Positions 42,322 to 51,667 of a stretch of 64,000 bases of DNA are shown one piece after another. The translations under genes and the position numbers were made by a program. Numbering within the stretch: the stretch's first letter is position 1; every line of letters starts with the position of its first letter. The notes beneath the pieces were generated by a model. That model was not told where the DNA came from and searched no databases. It worked only from the letters and a program-made list of their open reading frames with translations. This DNA comes from Methanococcus vannielii SB (GTDB taxonomy: Archaea; AGJL01; Methanococci; Methanococcales; Methanococcaceae), in NCBI RefSeq assembly GCF_000017165.1, contig NC_009634.1, positions 1 to 64,000 of the forward strand. Reading direction: 5' to 3'.

Positions 42322-43920
42322 TTACATCATTTCAATTAATGCATTTGCAGCTTCACTTGTTTTATCCCTATTTCCGCCTGCAACGATTAAAACATCTTTT
42401 CCATTTGCAGCGTCTTTTAACGATACAAGTGTTGCGGGTGACTTTTCATCGATAACAACTAAACCTTTTTTAACCAGTTCATCTGTTAGTGAATTTACAA
42501 CTGGCCCCCCAACAAGTATTAGATTTTTATCCGTATTTTTAAGCGATGTTTCAGTATCTAAAAGTGCAACTGGGGCATTTAATTGAACATTTTGTTTAGC
42601 TGATGCTTTAAGTTCATTTAGTATTATTTCAGTATTAAGAACTCTTGCCTTTTGATTTTTTGAAATGCTAACATCTTTTTCAAGATCCATTTTAAAGAAC
42701 ATATTTAATTTAGTATTACTATTTTCATCGTCAAATGCTAGTTTAGCATAGTCTGCAATTTTAATTTCTTTTCCGTCCTTTAATCCTTTTAAATCATCTC
42801 CAACGTATTTTAATGCAAATCCTGCTCGTTTCTGCCCTTTTACAAAGTCGTCAGTATATTCTAATTTACCGCCGTTATGCAATACTGCATAAAGTTCATA
42901 ATTTGGAATTACTTCCGAACCTAAATCCATTCCTTTTACATTGTTTACAATTACTACATCAGCATACCCGGAATTTTGAGATATGTCTTCATATACCTTT
43001 TGAAATCTTATTCCAACACCGCTAGACATTAAATTTACCGGAGTAGTATCTGAAACTTCCCTTACAACTTTTCCATCTTTTAATATTTTTGCAGTTACCC
43101 TATACTCATTTCCTCTTTTAATAACTGACTCAAGTTTTATTTCAAACCCGTTTAAAAAATAGGATTCCCCTTCTTTTAATGTTCCCCGGTAAACTTCTTT
43201 TCCAAGAGTTAATCTGTCTGCATCTGCACTCATTCCCATTACGACCCATTCTTCTCCTAAAAATGCAATATTTCTTCCCGGTGCAGTTCCTTTTAAACCT
43301 CCTGGAACCCCAGTATTTTCATCAAATAATAGTGTCATGTAGGCCATTTCATCAGAATTTACTCTCCAATTTGCACCATCTGGTTTAATTCTTGCAAACA
43401 AAAATTCAGCTGAAACATCATCATCAGAATTTGCAAACCAGTTTGATGGGTCAGTATCAGTTACTTCAAGTAATGTAGATACTTCTTCAAGGGAAGTATA
43501 TTGAGTAGCATCTAGGTCTGTTGAACTATCAAAAAGTGCAGTAGTTATTAAACTTACATAATCATCGTTAACACTTGCCGCAAAAAGAGAATCCGTAACG
43601 CCTGAACCAAAAAGGTTAAAACTGTCAGATTCAGAATACGCTTTAACAGAAAATTTTGCATTCCCTAATTCTCCAGAACCTTCCTTAAACATTAGTGAAC
43701 CAACCTTTGCAGCAATATTTGCAGCAGCTACAACGTCTTTTGAAGCGGCATTTGAACCAACAACAATATTAATATTAGGATTTCCATTGGAAACCACATT
43801 TGAAGTAAAAGAATCAACATCTCCAACTTTTTCAACTGCAAAAACCCCTGTTAATGCCATTGAACCAAAAAAAAGTCCTGAAGACAACAATGCACCAATT
43901 TTTCCCATACTATATGCCAT
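42322..43920 (-). CDS. Methanococcal S-layer protein (paralogue type)
   Basis: A 532-aa secreted cell-surface protein. MAYSMGKIGALLSSGLFFGSMALTGVFA is a signal peptide, followed by the conserved VGDVDSFTSNVVSNGNPNINIVVGSNAASKDVVAAANIAAKVG, the S_layer_N start. The C terminus has VGGPVVNSLTDELVKKGLVV and VLIVAGGNRDKTSEAANALIEMM, the S_layer_C domain. Methanococci cover the cell with one major S-layer glycoprotein. Whether this is the main one or a paralogue cannot be told here. The start at 43920 follows GGGTGAATAT. Confidence 0.92.
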   Translation of the reverse strand: MAYSMGKIGALLSSGLFFGSMALTGVFAVEKVGDVDSFTSNVVSNGNPNINIVVGSNAASKDVVAAANIAAKVGSLMFKEGSGELGNAKFSVKAYSESDSFNLFGSGVTDSLFAASVNDDYVSLITTALFDSSTDLDATQYTSLEEVSTLLEVTDTDPSNWFANSDDDVSAEFLFARIKPDGANWRVNSDEMAYMTLLFDENTGVPGGLKGTAPGRNIAFLGEEWVVMGMSADADRLTLGKEVYRGTLKEGESYFLNGFEIKLESVIKRGNEYRVTAKILKDGKVVREVSDTTPVNLMSSGVGIRFQKVYEDISQNSGYADVVIVNNVKGMDLGSEVIPNYELYAVLHNGGKLEYTDDFVKGQKRAGFALKYVGDDLKGLKDGKEIKIADYAKLAFDDENSNTKLNMFFKMDLEKDVSISKNQKARVLNTEIILNELKASAKQNVQLNAPVALLDTETSLKNTDKNLILVGGPVVNSLTDELVKKGLVVIDEKSPATLVSLKDAANGKDVLIVAGGNRDKTSEAANALIEMM

Positions 43921-44103
43921 ATATTCACCCATTTTTTACTACATTTTTTAAAAAAGTTTTATATTGTATTAAAAAAATTCTATAATATAATATTTATGAA
44001 TAATATTTAAATGTTATTATTTATTACTAAAATTTTTAAAATAAATCGTATAATATATATATCATTTGGAAATAACTTAAGATAATAAACAGAGGTGGTT
44101 TAA

Positions 44104-44955
44104 ATGGAAATTGATTGGGCTGAACACTTTAGAAAAAATTATGCTAAAACCCAGTTTAAGTCGGAAACTGAATCTAAAAATTTTTGGGATTCATTTTCAA
44201 AAAATTATGCTAAAAACGTTCTGAAAAATGAAAGAATCGAAAAAAACATGAATTATTTTAAGAATAACTTTGAATTGGATGAAAACACTTCAATTCTTGA
44301 AATCGGGCCCGGACCAGGAACTTATACTATTCCGTTAGCAAAAGAAGTAAAGGAAGTTACCGTTATTGAACAATCGACAGGAATGATAGACATTTTAAAA
44401 AATAGAATGGAAGAAGAAGGCCTTACAAATATTAATATTATTAACAAGCGATGGGATGATGTACAGCTTGGAAATGACTTTTTAAACCACGATATCGTAT
44501 TTTCATCGTATTCTTTAGGCGTTGATGACATGGAAGACTCTTTAAAAAAAATGAATGACGCCGCAAAAAAATATTGCTGTATATTAACTTTTGGAACCCG
44601 CCAAGCTTGGAAAGAAATATATAATAAAATTGGGGAAGTTTTGATTGAAAATGATGAAAATAGAAAAGAATTTGGCCTTACTTATATTTTAATTTATAAT
44701 ATACTTCACCAAATTGGAATTTATGCAGACGTTAAAATTACTGAAAAGCCCTTTTCACAAGTATTTTGCGACCTAGATGAAGCGGTATCTCATTATCTAG
44801 AACGATTTAAGGCAAGAGGGAAAATTTACCCAACAAAAGAGCAGATTTCAAAAGTAAAAGATATTTTGTCAACAGAATTAACAAAAACAGAAGATTCTTT
44901 TAAATTTGAAAAGTTTTCAAAAGAGGCAATGATTTACTGGAAAAAGGAAATTTAA
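44104..44955 (+). CDS. SAM-dependent methyltransferase
   Basis: A 283-aa class I methyltransferase. Motif I ILEIGPGPGTYTIPLAKEV (60-79 region) binds SAM. Post-I VTVIEQSTGMIDILK and motif IV NHDIVFSSYSLG follow. The N-terminal region repeats FRKNYAKTQFKS and FSKNYAKNVLKN, hinting at an internal duplication before the catalytic fold. Substrate unknown. GAGGTGG precedes the ATG. It is divergent from the S-layer gene. Confidence 0.85.
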   Translation: MEIDWAEHFRKNYAKTQFKSETESKNFWDSFSKNYAKNVLKNERIEKNMNYFKNNFELDENTSILEIGPGPGTYTIPLAKEVKEVTVIEQSTGMIDILKNRMEEEGLTNINIINKRWDDVQLGNDFLNHDIVFSSYSLGVDDMEDSLKKMNDAAKKYCCILTFGTRQAWKEIYNKIGEVLIENDENRKEFGLTYILIYNILHQIGIYADVKITEKPFSQVFCDLDEAVSHYLERFKARGKIYPTKEQISKVKDILSTELTKTEDSFKFEKFSKEAMIYWKKEI

Positions 44956-44992
44956 CTTAATTTTATTTAACTTAAATTCTATCACTTTAAAA

Positions 44993-46513
44993 CTACTTAT
45001 TATAGTTTTGAATTTTAAGTTTTTTAAGATGCTTTACAAGCTTTTTTAATTCTAAAACGAATTTAATATTTCCTTCTGACCTAAATATCTTTATAATTGA
45101 CTTAACTTGAATAATTGCTTCATCATATCGTTTTATTGTGGCATACATTGCCCCTAAGTTATAAATTGCTTCCCAGTAACACGGGTTAATCTCAATTGCT
45201 TTTTTGTAGTGCTCTTCTGCTTTAGCATAATTATCAAGTCTTGCAAAAAGCGTTGCAATATTATTTTGTGCTTTTGAATTATTTTTATCGAGTAATATTG
45301 CCTTTTTAAATTCGTTTTCCGCTTCTTCAAATCTTTCAAACTGTTCTAAAAGACATCCGTAATTATTATGTAATTCTGAATTTTCAAAATCATTTTGAAT
45401 TGCATTTATGTATTCTTCTTCTGCTTTTTCAAATTCCCCTGATTCATAATAACTATTTGCAGACTCAAAAAATTTTAAACCTTTATTATTGTTTTCTTCA
45501 TAGTCTTTTAAGTTTTTTAAGGTTACATCGCTAATTAAGGATACATTTTCAATTATCTCTTTATTAATTGTTGGATTTTCTTCTTTTGTATTATTTTTAG
45601 GTAAATATTCAAAAGATTCTACATCGTTTTTTATTTCTTCAGTAACCTTTTTTTCTAAATCCAAATCTACTTGAAATTTTTCTAAATTGCTAACTTCTAT
45701 TGATTCAATAGGGACGTAAGAATCATTCTCTATTTTTGATAAATTATTTTCAAGATTATTATATTTATTATCTGAACTTTCTACGTTATTAAATAGGTCG
45801 TCCGATATCAAAATGCTGTTTTCTTCAATTTTAATCCCATCAAAACTTTCAAAATTTTCATCTACACTTTCAAAAATATCCGGAATAAGTTCTTCAATTT
45901 TAGTTTCTCGATAATTAATAATTTTGAATTCTTCTTTAACGTTATTTTCCCCTATTTTAGAAAGTTTTATATTGGAAAGGATATTCACATTATTTATCGC
46001 ATCTAAAAAGTCAGGCATGATTTTAACGGCCTTTTTGTAATTTTTAAGGGCTTCGTCATACTTTTTAAAATTAAAAAAGATGCTACCAATATGGAAATGA
46101 CTGTTTGCTTCAATGTAGTCAGCACTTCTTTTTTCAAAATCATTTATTTTTTCAAGTTCTAACTCGATATTTTTTGAAAGAGTATAATTATCGTTAAATT
46201 CTAACTGGAATACGTTAAATTCGTTATCTATACTTTTATCGGCTAAATTCATCGAAATTACACATTTTTCCATTTCAAAAGATACTTTAGATTCTGAAAT
46301 AATTTTTTCATTTGGAAACATTGAATTAAACAAAAATATAACGTATTTACTTGTTTTTAACGCATATGTAGGATTTAGATTTGAATTTGGATTATCAAAA
46401 TTTATTAAAAAACAATCCCGCTGAAATCCCTTTTCAAGAGTTTTTTTAAGCTGAATGGCATATTCAATTCCATTATTATCATGATAAACCACTGCATTGT
46501 TATAATCGGCCAT
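44993..46513 (-). CDS. TIR-like N-terminal domain fused to TPR repeats
   Basis: A 506-aa protein. TPR blocks occur at about 136-170 and 345-490 (for example SAN-SYYESGEFEKAEEEYINAI, LDNYAKAEEHYKKAIEINPC). Residues 1-125 have an alternating pattern: strand NAVVYHDNN, helix GIEYAIQLKKTLEKG, strand DCFLINFDN, helix, strand SKYVIFLFNS, then ESKVSFEMEKCVISMN, resembling a TIR or TIR-like fold. A long acidic low-complexity linker (about 175-330) joins them. TPRs bind proteins. The TIR reading is a fold guess; a catalytic glutamate is not certain. Confidence 0.65.
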   Translation of the reverse strand: MADYNNAVVYHDNNGIEYAIQLKKTLEKGFQRDCFLINFDNPNSNLNPTYALKTSKYVIFLFNSMFPNEKIISESKVSFEMEKCVISMNLADKSIDNEFNVFQLEFNDNYTLSKNIELELEKINDFEKRSADYIEANSHFHIGSIFFNFKKYDEALKNYKKAVKIMPDFLDAINNVNILSNIKLSKIGENNVKEEFKIINYRETKIEELIPDIFESVDENFESFDGIKIEENSILISDDLFNNVESSDNKYNNLENNLSKIENDSYVPIESIEVSNLEKFQVDLDLEKKVTEEIKNDVESFEYLPKNNTKEENPTINKEIIENVSLISDVTLKNLKDYEENNNKGLKFFESANSYYESGEFEKAEEEYINAIQNDFENSELHNNYGCLLEQFERFEEAENEFKKAILLDKNNSKAQNNIATLFARLDNYAKAEEHYKKAIEINPCYWEAIYNLGAMYATIKRYDEAIIQVKSIIKIFRSEGNIKFVLELKKLVKHLKKLKIQNYNK

Positions 46514-46590
46514 ATATGACTCCCTCAGTATACCTAATGGATAAAAAATATAATTGTTAAAATCATTTATAGTTATTTAAAAATTTTATG

Positions 46591-47505
46591 TTATATCTCA
46601 AAAATATCTGATTCTTTAAATGATAGTCCAACTCTTTTTCCGAGGTCTTTTGAAAGTTCAACATCATTTACATTACAGTAAACAAATCCTTCTTTTGAAA
46701 TTGAGATTTTTTTTCCATGAATCTCTTTTACAAGGTCGCATTTAAGTGTAAGTATCCCTTCATCAAAATCATAAAAGGCAAAAGCTCCAAATGGGGCTTG
46801 ACATCCGCCACCATATTCTTTTAAAGACCACCGTTCTGCAACTGCTTCAAGGTAAGTTTTTTTATCATTTATCTTTTCTAGGATTTCGTTTATTTCATAA
46901 TCTTTTTTTCTTGAAGCAACGCCTATTACGCCTTGAGCAGGTGCTGGAAGTATTTCAAGTTTTTCATAGTTAAAATCTGATAAATCAATACCTTGTCGAA
47001 TAAGCCCTGCTTTTGCCATGATTATTCCATCATATTCATTGTTTCGAAGTTTATCAATTCTTGTTGCAACATTTCCACGTAATAGCTTTACTTTTAAATT
47101 GGGGTTTGAAAGCTCTAAAAATGCAGTTCTTCGAATGCTTGACGTTCCAACGATTAATTCATCATATTCGATATTAAAATTACTATTTTTATTCCATAAA
47201 ATTAAGTCATCAGGACTTTCACGTTTTGGAGTTGCAGTAATTTGTAATTCATCACTCCATAGTGTTGGAACGTCTTTTAAACTATGAACTGCAATATCAA
47301 TTTCATTTTCAAGCATTTTATTGTCGAGTTCTTTTGTAAAGACGCCTATTCCAAGATCAGCAAGTTTTTTATTCTGGTCTTTATCCCCCGTCGTTTTTAT
47401 AATAATTATCTCCGTTTCTACGCCGAGTTCATTTAAAAGACTCGCAATATATTTAGTCTGAATCATTGCAAGCTTACTTCCCCTTGTTCCAATTCTTAAT
47501 TTCAA
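46591..47505 (-). CDS. hemC: Porphobilinogen deaminase
   Basis: Polymerises porphobilinogen to hydroxymethylbilane, on the way to corrinoids, F430 and siroheme. The 304-aa protein opens RIGTRGSKLAMIQTKYIAS, has HSLKDVPT, GTSSIRRTAFL and LRGNVATRIDKL motifs, and carries the dipyrromethane-cofactor cysteine at Cys235 in GGGCQAPFG. All are intact. It is monocistronic, with a spacer of about 200 bp towards the permease gene in which I see only a weak AAAGGTAAA inverted repeat (47588-47628). Confidence 0.96.
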   Translation of the reverse strand: MKLRIGTRGSKLAMIQTKYIASLLNELGVETEIIIIKTTGDKDQNKKLADLGIGVFTKELDNKMLENEIDIAVHSLKDVPTLWSDELQITATPKRESPDDLILWNKNSNFNIEYDELIVGTSSIRRTAFLELSNPNLKVKLLRGNVATRIDKLRNNEYDGIIMAKAGLIRQGIDLSDFNYEKLEILPAPAQGVIGVASRKKDYEINEILEKINDKKTYLEAVAERWSLKEYGGGCQAPFGAFAFYDFDEGILTLKCDLVKEIHGKKISISKEGFVYCNVNDVELSKDLGKRVGLSFKESDIFEI

Positions 47506-47711
47506 AATTTCACCGCTAAAATAATTAAAAACATTATATTATATAAAAACACTGAAATTTAAACTAGGTTACTATGGCATCATTTTAAAGGTAAAATGTG
47601 CTACAAAATTATAAATTTACCTTTACTTTTAAATTTTTTACTTAATATTACTTTTGTTTAAATTTAAGAGTTTAAAATTTTATTTTAAAAATTCTATATT
47701 CAATGAAAAAA

Positions 47712-48905
47712 TTATTCACCCCTTAAAGTATCAACTGGATTTAATTTAGCTCCACTTCTTGCAGGGAAGTATCCACTTAATATTCCTACAACAAATGAGA
47801 ATATTAATACACCAAATATTAATTCTGGAGAAATCCATGCTCTAATAAGCCCATATCCTGCAATCTTTGCAAAATATTCTATTGCTTTTGCAATTAAAAT
47901 TCCAAAAACCGTTCCTATAATTCCACCAAATAATCCTAAAAATCCAGCTTCTATAACAAATATTGAAAGAATTGTATTATTTTCAGCACCAAGAGCTTTT
48001 AAAATTCCAATATCTTTTCTTCGTTCTAAAATACTCATATGCATGGTATTTGATATTCCAACTGCACCAACTAATAATGAAATTCCAGCAACACCTACTA
48101 AAAATAGTGTTAAAACTGAGAATATACTGTTAATTGATTCTGCAAGCTGTTCTGAAGTTAACACTGAAAAGTTTTCATCTCCTCGTGACTTTTCAATTTC
48201 TTTTTTAATATCTTCTGAAATTTTTACTACATCTTCTCCGGGACGAACGGAAACGGTTATGATATTATATTCGTCTTTTATTTTGAAAAGATCGTTTGAA
48301 GATTCATAAGGTAGCGTAATTGCGTTGTCATTTCTTGGGTTTCCTGTTTCTTTTAAAATGCCTACAACTTTATACCTATTATCGCCTATTGTTACCCGAT
48401 CTCCAACACGAACTTCCCTGTTAAACGTGTTTTTTGCAACATTATATCCTAAAATACATGAATTTTTGTCATTATCGTTTAACCACCTTCCACTATCTAA
48501 TGAATATCCAAAGGAATTTATAAATATGTCTGAATAGATTGAAGGAGTTATAAGGTATGTATTTGCATAACTTTTCTGATCACGATATTCTATAATTTGA
48601 CCTCCAAACCACCCGGGGAGTACATTTGAAATGCCTTTAACATTTTTAATTGCATTTACATCTTTATCCTTGAAATTTTTACCGGATACGGGCCCTCCAA
48701 ACTCTTGTGAAGGGAGTATTGAAATAATATCCGCCCCAACAGTCGTAATTTCTCCACGTATATAGTTTTGAACGCCGTAGCCAAGAGAGATTAAACTTAC
48801 AATTGCTAAAATCCCTATAACAATTCCAATTATTGTAAGACTGCTTTGGGTTTTTTTTCGAGTTATGTTTTTTCCAGCAAACGAAATAATATCTTTTGTT
48901 TTCAT
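47712..48905 (-). CDS. MacB/FtsX-type ABC transporter permease
   Basis: A 397-aa permease with the MacB layout: one N-terminal helix (NITRKKTQSSLTIIGIVIGI), a periplasm-side domain with ILPSQEFGG and the conserved GYNVAKNTFNREVRVGDRV fold, and three C-terminal helices (VGAVGISNTMHMSILERRKDIGILKALGA, VIEAGFLGLFGGIIGTVFGI). Such permeases move lipids, lipoproteins or peptides with an ATPase partner. None is adjacent here. The start at 48905 follows GGGGTTAAAT. The upstream pseudogene overlaps its leader. Confidence 0.88.
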   Translation of the reverse strand: MKTKDIISFAGKNITRKKTQSSLTIIGIVIGILAIVSLISLGYGVQNYIRGEITTVGADIISILPSQEFGGPVSGKNFKDKDVNAIKNVKGISNVLPGWFGGQIIEYRDQKSYANTYLITPSIYSDIFINSFGYSLDSGRWLNDNDKNSCILGYNVAKNTFNREVRVGDRVTIGDNRYKVVGILKETGNPRNDNAITLPYESSNDLFKIKDEYNIITVSVRPGEDVVKISEDIKKEIEKSRGDENFSVLTSEQLAESINSIFSVLTLFLVGVAGISLLVGAVGISNTMHMSILERRKDIGILKALGAENNTILSIFVIEAGFLGLFGGIIGTVFGILIAKAIEYFAKIAGYGLIRAWISPELIFGVLIFSFVVGILSGYFPARSGAKLNPVDTLRGE

Positions 48906-48931
48906 ATTTAACCCCATAACTCTTTTTATAT

Positions 48932-49563
48932 TATTAAATATCATTAAATAACTCTAATTTAACAGTTAATAATTTATTTACAACAGTTATTGGTTTATTT
49001 TGAAAATATGCTTTTAAATTTGATATAATAGTATTAATTAACCGGATTTTATCTTCTTTTGATATCCAAGCTATATTGGATTTATCAGAATATTTTTAGC
49101 ATTTAAAAGCGGATTATCTTTTTTTCGAGGTTTTGTTGAAAGGAACTCTAACCTGTACCAGAAAATCCTTTGAATTAACCCATTCGACCAATTCTACACT
49201 TTTTGAATATTTGGAAAAATTTTGACATTATTCAAGAAAATTAAAAATACTAGCTATGAAACGGAATCTGTCGAATATGCTGGAACGTTTGTTACAATTA
49301 CCCCAAATTCCACAGCTGAAGTAACATCTACTATATTATACCCTGTTGCAGTAACCCATATATATTTTAAATTCGGGCATTTTTCAAAAACGTTTCTATC
49401 AATCACTACTTTATTTGTAAGTACTATGTCTACATCAAAAATTCTTTCAACCATTTTTTAAGACGGCGTTCGTTCATAAACAATAATTTCCCTAAATTTT
49501 TCCAATTTATTCCAAGATAATTCCTAGAAGTTATGCATATCCCTCAAGAATTATTATTTTCAT
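48932..49563 (-). pseudogene. Decayed D-2-hydroxyacid dehydrogenase
   Basis: A remnant reading on the minus strand. MKIIILEGYA at the start, then in other frames ELSWNKLEKFREIIVYERTPS, MVERIFDVDIVLTNK, NIVDVTSAVEFGVIVTNVP and EWVNSKDF recall the substrate-binding N-terminal domain. DNPLLNAKNI and IAWISKED-KIRLINTIISNL recall the end of the family. Damage includes frameshifts after codon 10 and near the histidine motif (HIAW), stop codons after NF, PS, DSVS and elsewhere, and loss of about 125 codons covering the NAD-binding core, GxGxxG included. About 210 codon equivalents remain of about 317. No activity is possible. Confidence 0.85.
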
Positions 49564-49600
49564 AAAAAACCACGATTCCTTATTTTTATTTTTTATTTTT

Positions 49601-50041
49601 TTATTCTTTACCAATATCTTCATTCCATAGTTCTTCATTACTTTTTATAAATTCTTCCATCATATCTATGCAGTTTTTATCATTTAAAACTTCCAGTTTA
49701 ACACCATTTTTTTCTAAAAGTTCTTCTGCACCTTTAAACGTCTTATTTTCCCCAATAATCACTTTTTTTATATTATATAATAAAATTGCACCGCTACACA
49801 TAATGCACGGTGAAAGAGTAGTATAAAGCTCGCAGTCTTTATAAATACTAGAATTAATGCGTCCTGCATTTTCAAGTGCATCCATTTCTGCATGAAATAC
49901 TACACTATTTTTTTGAATTCTTTTGTTATGCCCTCTTCCGATAACTTTATTTTTATAGACTAAAACTGCCCCAATTGGAATTCCACCTTCAATAGCCCCT
50001 AATTTTGCTTCTTTTATAGCTTCTTCCATGAATTTTGTCAT
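49601..50041 (-). CDS. Cytosine deaminase (Fcy1-like)
   Basis: A 146-aa zinc-dependent deaminase. HAEMDALE (His50, catalytic Glu52) and SPCIMCSGA (Cys79, Cys82) coordinate zinc. Beyond the shared CDA fold, EGGIPIGAVL, GRGHNKRIQKNS, LENAGRI, YKDCELYTTLSPC and the very C-terminal EDIGKE closely follow the yeast cytosine deaminase Fcy1, suggesting cytosine to uracil salvage. tRNA adenosine deaminase (TadA) and CMP deaminase are less likely, as archaea do not usually use TadA. A GGTGGTATA ribosome binding site is present. Confidence 0.85.
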   Translation of the reverse strand: MTKFMEEAIKEAKLGAIEGGIPIGAVLVYKNKVIGRGHNKRIQKNSVVFHAEMDALENAGRINSSIYKDCELYTTLSPCIMCSGAILLYNIKKVIIGENKTFKGAEELLEKNGVKLEVLNDKNCIDMMEEFIKSNEELWNEDIGKE

Positions 50042-50482
50042 TATACCACCATTTTTTAAGCCTAAATTATTTCTTTTAAAAAACGTATTTATATGTTCTT
50101 AATTTTAAAGGGGTATTATACTGTCAACTTATAAATTCTAAAAAAACAGTCCTATTAAATAAAATAGTCCATTTTAGAGTAAAACAAAAAATCTAATATA
50201 TAAACCTAATCCAATAATTATTTATGCAATGATTAAAAAGTTAGTATATGGAGCATTTTAGACGATTTAGGTATTTTTCAAATATTTTACTAAAAGATTT
50301 ATTAAAATTTATTAAAATTTATTAAAATTTATTAAAATTTATTAAAATTTATTAAAATTTATTAAAATTTATTAAAATTTATTAAAATTTATTAAAATTT
50401 ATTAAAATTTATTAAAAAAAATGCTTTTTTAAATCATTTTACTTGAAAAAATTTGAATTTAAAATTTTAAAATGGTGATAAC
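50042..50482. other. 440-bp intergenic region before the betaine operon
   Basis: Divergent spacer between the deaminase and the betaine ABC operon. Apart from the tandem array (listed separately) it contains a TATA-like AATATATAAA at 50194-50203, which could place a promoter about 280 bp before the ATPase gene and put the array in the leader. No ORF or structured RNA is seen. Confidence 0.5.
50291..50420. repeat. 10-bp A-tract tandem array
   Basis: ATTAAAATTT is repeated eleven times without error from 50301 to 50410, with one altered copy on each side (TAAAAGATTT at 50291, ATTAAAAAAA at 50411). The AAAATTT tracts recur every 10 bp, close to the helical repeat, a phasing known to bend DNA. 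It lies about 70 bp before the start codon of the betaine ATPase gene. Confidence 0.95.
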
Positions 50483-51652
50483 ATGGGAGAATCAATACTT
50501 CATGTTAGTGAGCTTTATAAAATATTTGGAAAAAAACCTGAAAAAACCTATCCTTTGATTAAAGAAGGATTATCTCGACAGGAAATAAAGGAAAAAACAA
50601 AACAAGTTGTTGGCCTAAGAAATATTAATTTTGATGTTAAAAAAGGAGAAATATTTGTAATAATGGGACTTTCAGGAAGTGGGAAATCCACCCTACTCCG
50701 TTGTATAAATCGGCTGATAAAACCTACTTCTGGAAAAATAATTCTAAATAACAATATTGAAATTTCGAATATGGATGAAAAAAAATTACTTGATATTAGG
50801 CGAGAATACTTTGGAATGGTATTCCAAAAATTTGGATTACTCCCTACCCGAACTGTTTTGGAAAATGTCTCTTTAGGGCTTGAAATTCAAGGAATGGGGC
50901 TTGAAGAGCGAATTAACATGTCTGAAAAAGCAATTTCTTTAGTTGGACTAAAAGGCTGGGAAAAAAGTAAAATTTCAGAATTAAGTGGGGGTATGCAGCA
51001 GCGTGTTGGACTTTCAAGAGCACTTGCAATAGATCCAAAAATACTACTGATGGACGAACCTTTTAGTGCATTAGATCCATTAATTCGGCTTGAAATGCAA
51101 GAACTACTTTTAAAAATCCAGAAAAAAATGAAAAAGACTATCATATTTATCACCCACGATTTAAATGAGGCCGTAAAGCTTGGGGATAGAATAATGATAT
51201 TAAATGAACAGGGAAGTATAGTCCAGCTTTCAAGACCCGAAGATATTTTATTAAACCCGAAAAATGAATTTGTAGAATCTTTTGTAAAAGACATCGATAA
51301 AACAACAGTAATAAGGGCAGAATCCCTTGCTAAAAAACCTGAATTTACACTAAATTCTCAAATGGATGCAAAAAATGCAGTTAAAATTTTAAATGATTTA
51401 GAGTACGATTTTGCGTATGTGTTGGATGAAAGCGGAAAATATCTTGGAATTTCAACTAAAGATGGCCTTGAAAAATCGGATTTAGTATGTAACGCCATTC
51501 ATAAAATTAAGCCGTTAAAAGATATTAAGACAATAAATCAAGGGTTACCCCAATTTATATCTTCAGAATATCCCCTTCCCGTTGTTGACGAGGAAAATAT
51601 GTTTTTAGGATATATTAAATTTAAAGAAGTAATCGACCTTGTAAAAAATTAA
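50483..51652 (+). CDS. Glycine betaine ABC transporter ATP-binding protein
   Basis: The ATPase of an OpuA/ProV-type osmoprotectant importer, 389 aa. Walker A GLSGSGKST (62-70), the LSGGMQQRVGLSRAL signature and LLMDEPFSALDP are intact. The N-terminal extension (1-40) and C-terminal tandem CBS part (from about 275), which in OpuA senses ionic strength, fit ProV and not generic ABC ATPases. It is the first gene of a three-gene operon, with 15 nt to the permease. Confidence 0.94.
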   Translation: MGESILHVSELYKIFGKKPEKTYPLIKEGLSRQEIKEKTKQVVGLRNINFDVKKGEIFVIMGLSGSGKSTLLRCINRLIKPTSGKIILNNNIEISNMDEKKLLDIRREYFGMVFQKFGLLPTRTVLENVSLGLEIQGMGLEERINMSEKAISLVGLKGWEKSKISELSGGMQQRVGLSRALAIDPKILLMDEPFSALDPLIRLEMQELLLKIQKKMKKTIIFITHDLNEAVKLGDRIMILNEQGSIVQLSRPEDILLNPKNEFVESFVKDIDKTTVIRAESLAKKPEFTLNSQMDAKNAVKILNDLEYDFAYVLDESGKYLGISTKDGLEKSDLVCNAIHKIKPLKDIKTINQGLPQFISSEYPLPVVDEENMFLGYIKFKEVIDLVKN

Positions 51653-51667
51653 TAGGGGTGAATCAAT

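Noticed and set aside
47588-47628. AAAGGTAAA inverted repeat after the permease
   Set aside because: Short arms with a long loop; not convincing as a terminator or operator.
49222-49461. Plus-strand frame of 79 codons
   Set aside because: It is the reverse of the decayed dehydrogenase.
50301-50410. Repeat array as a CRISPR
   Set aside because: Units are 10 bp, contiguous and without spacers.
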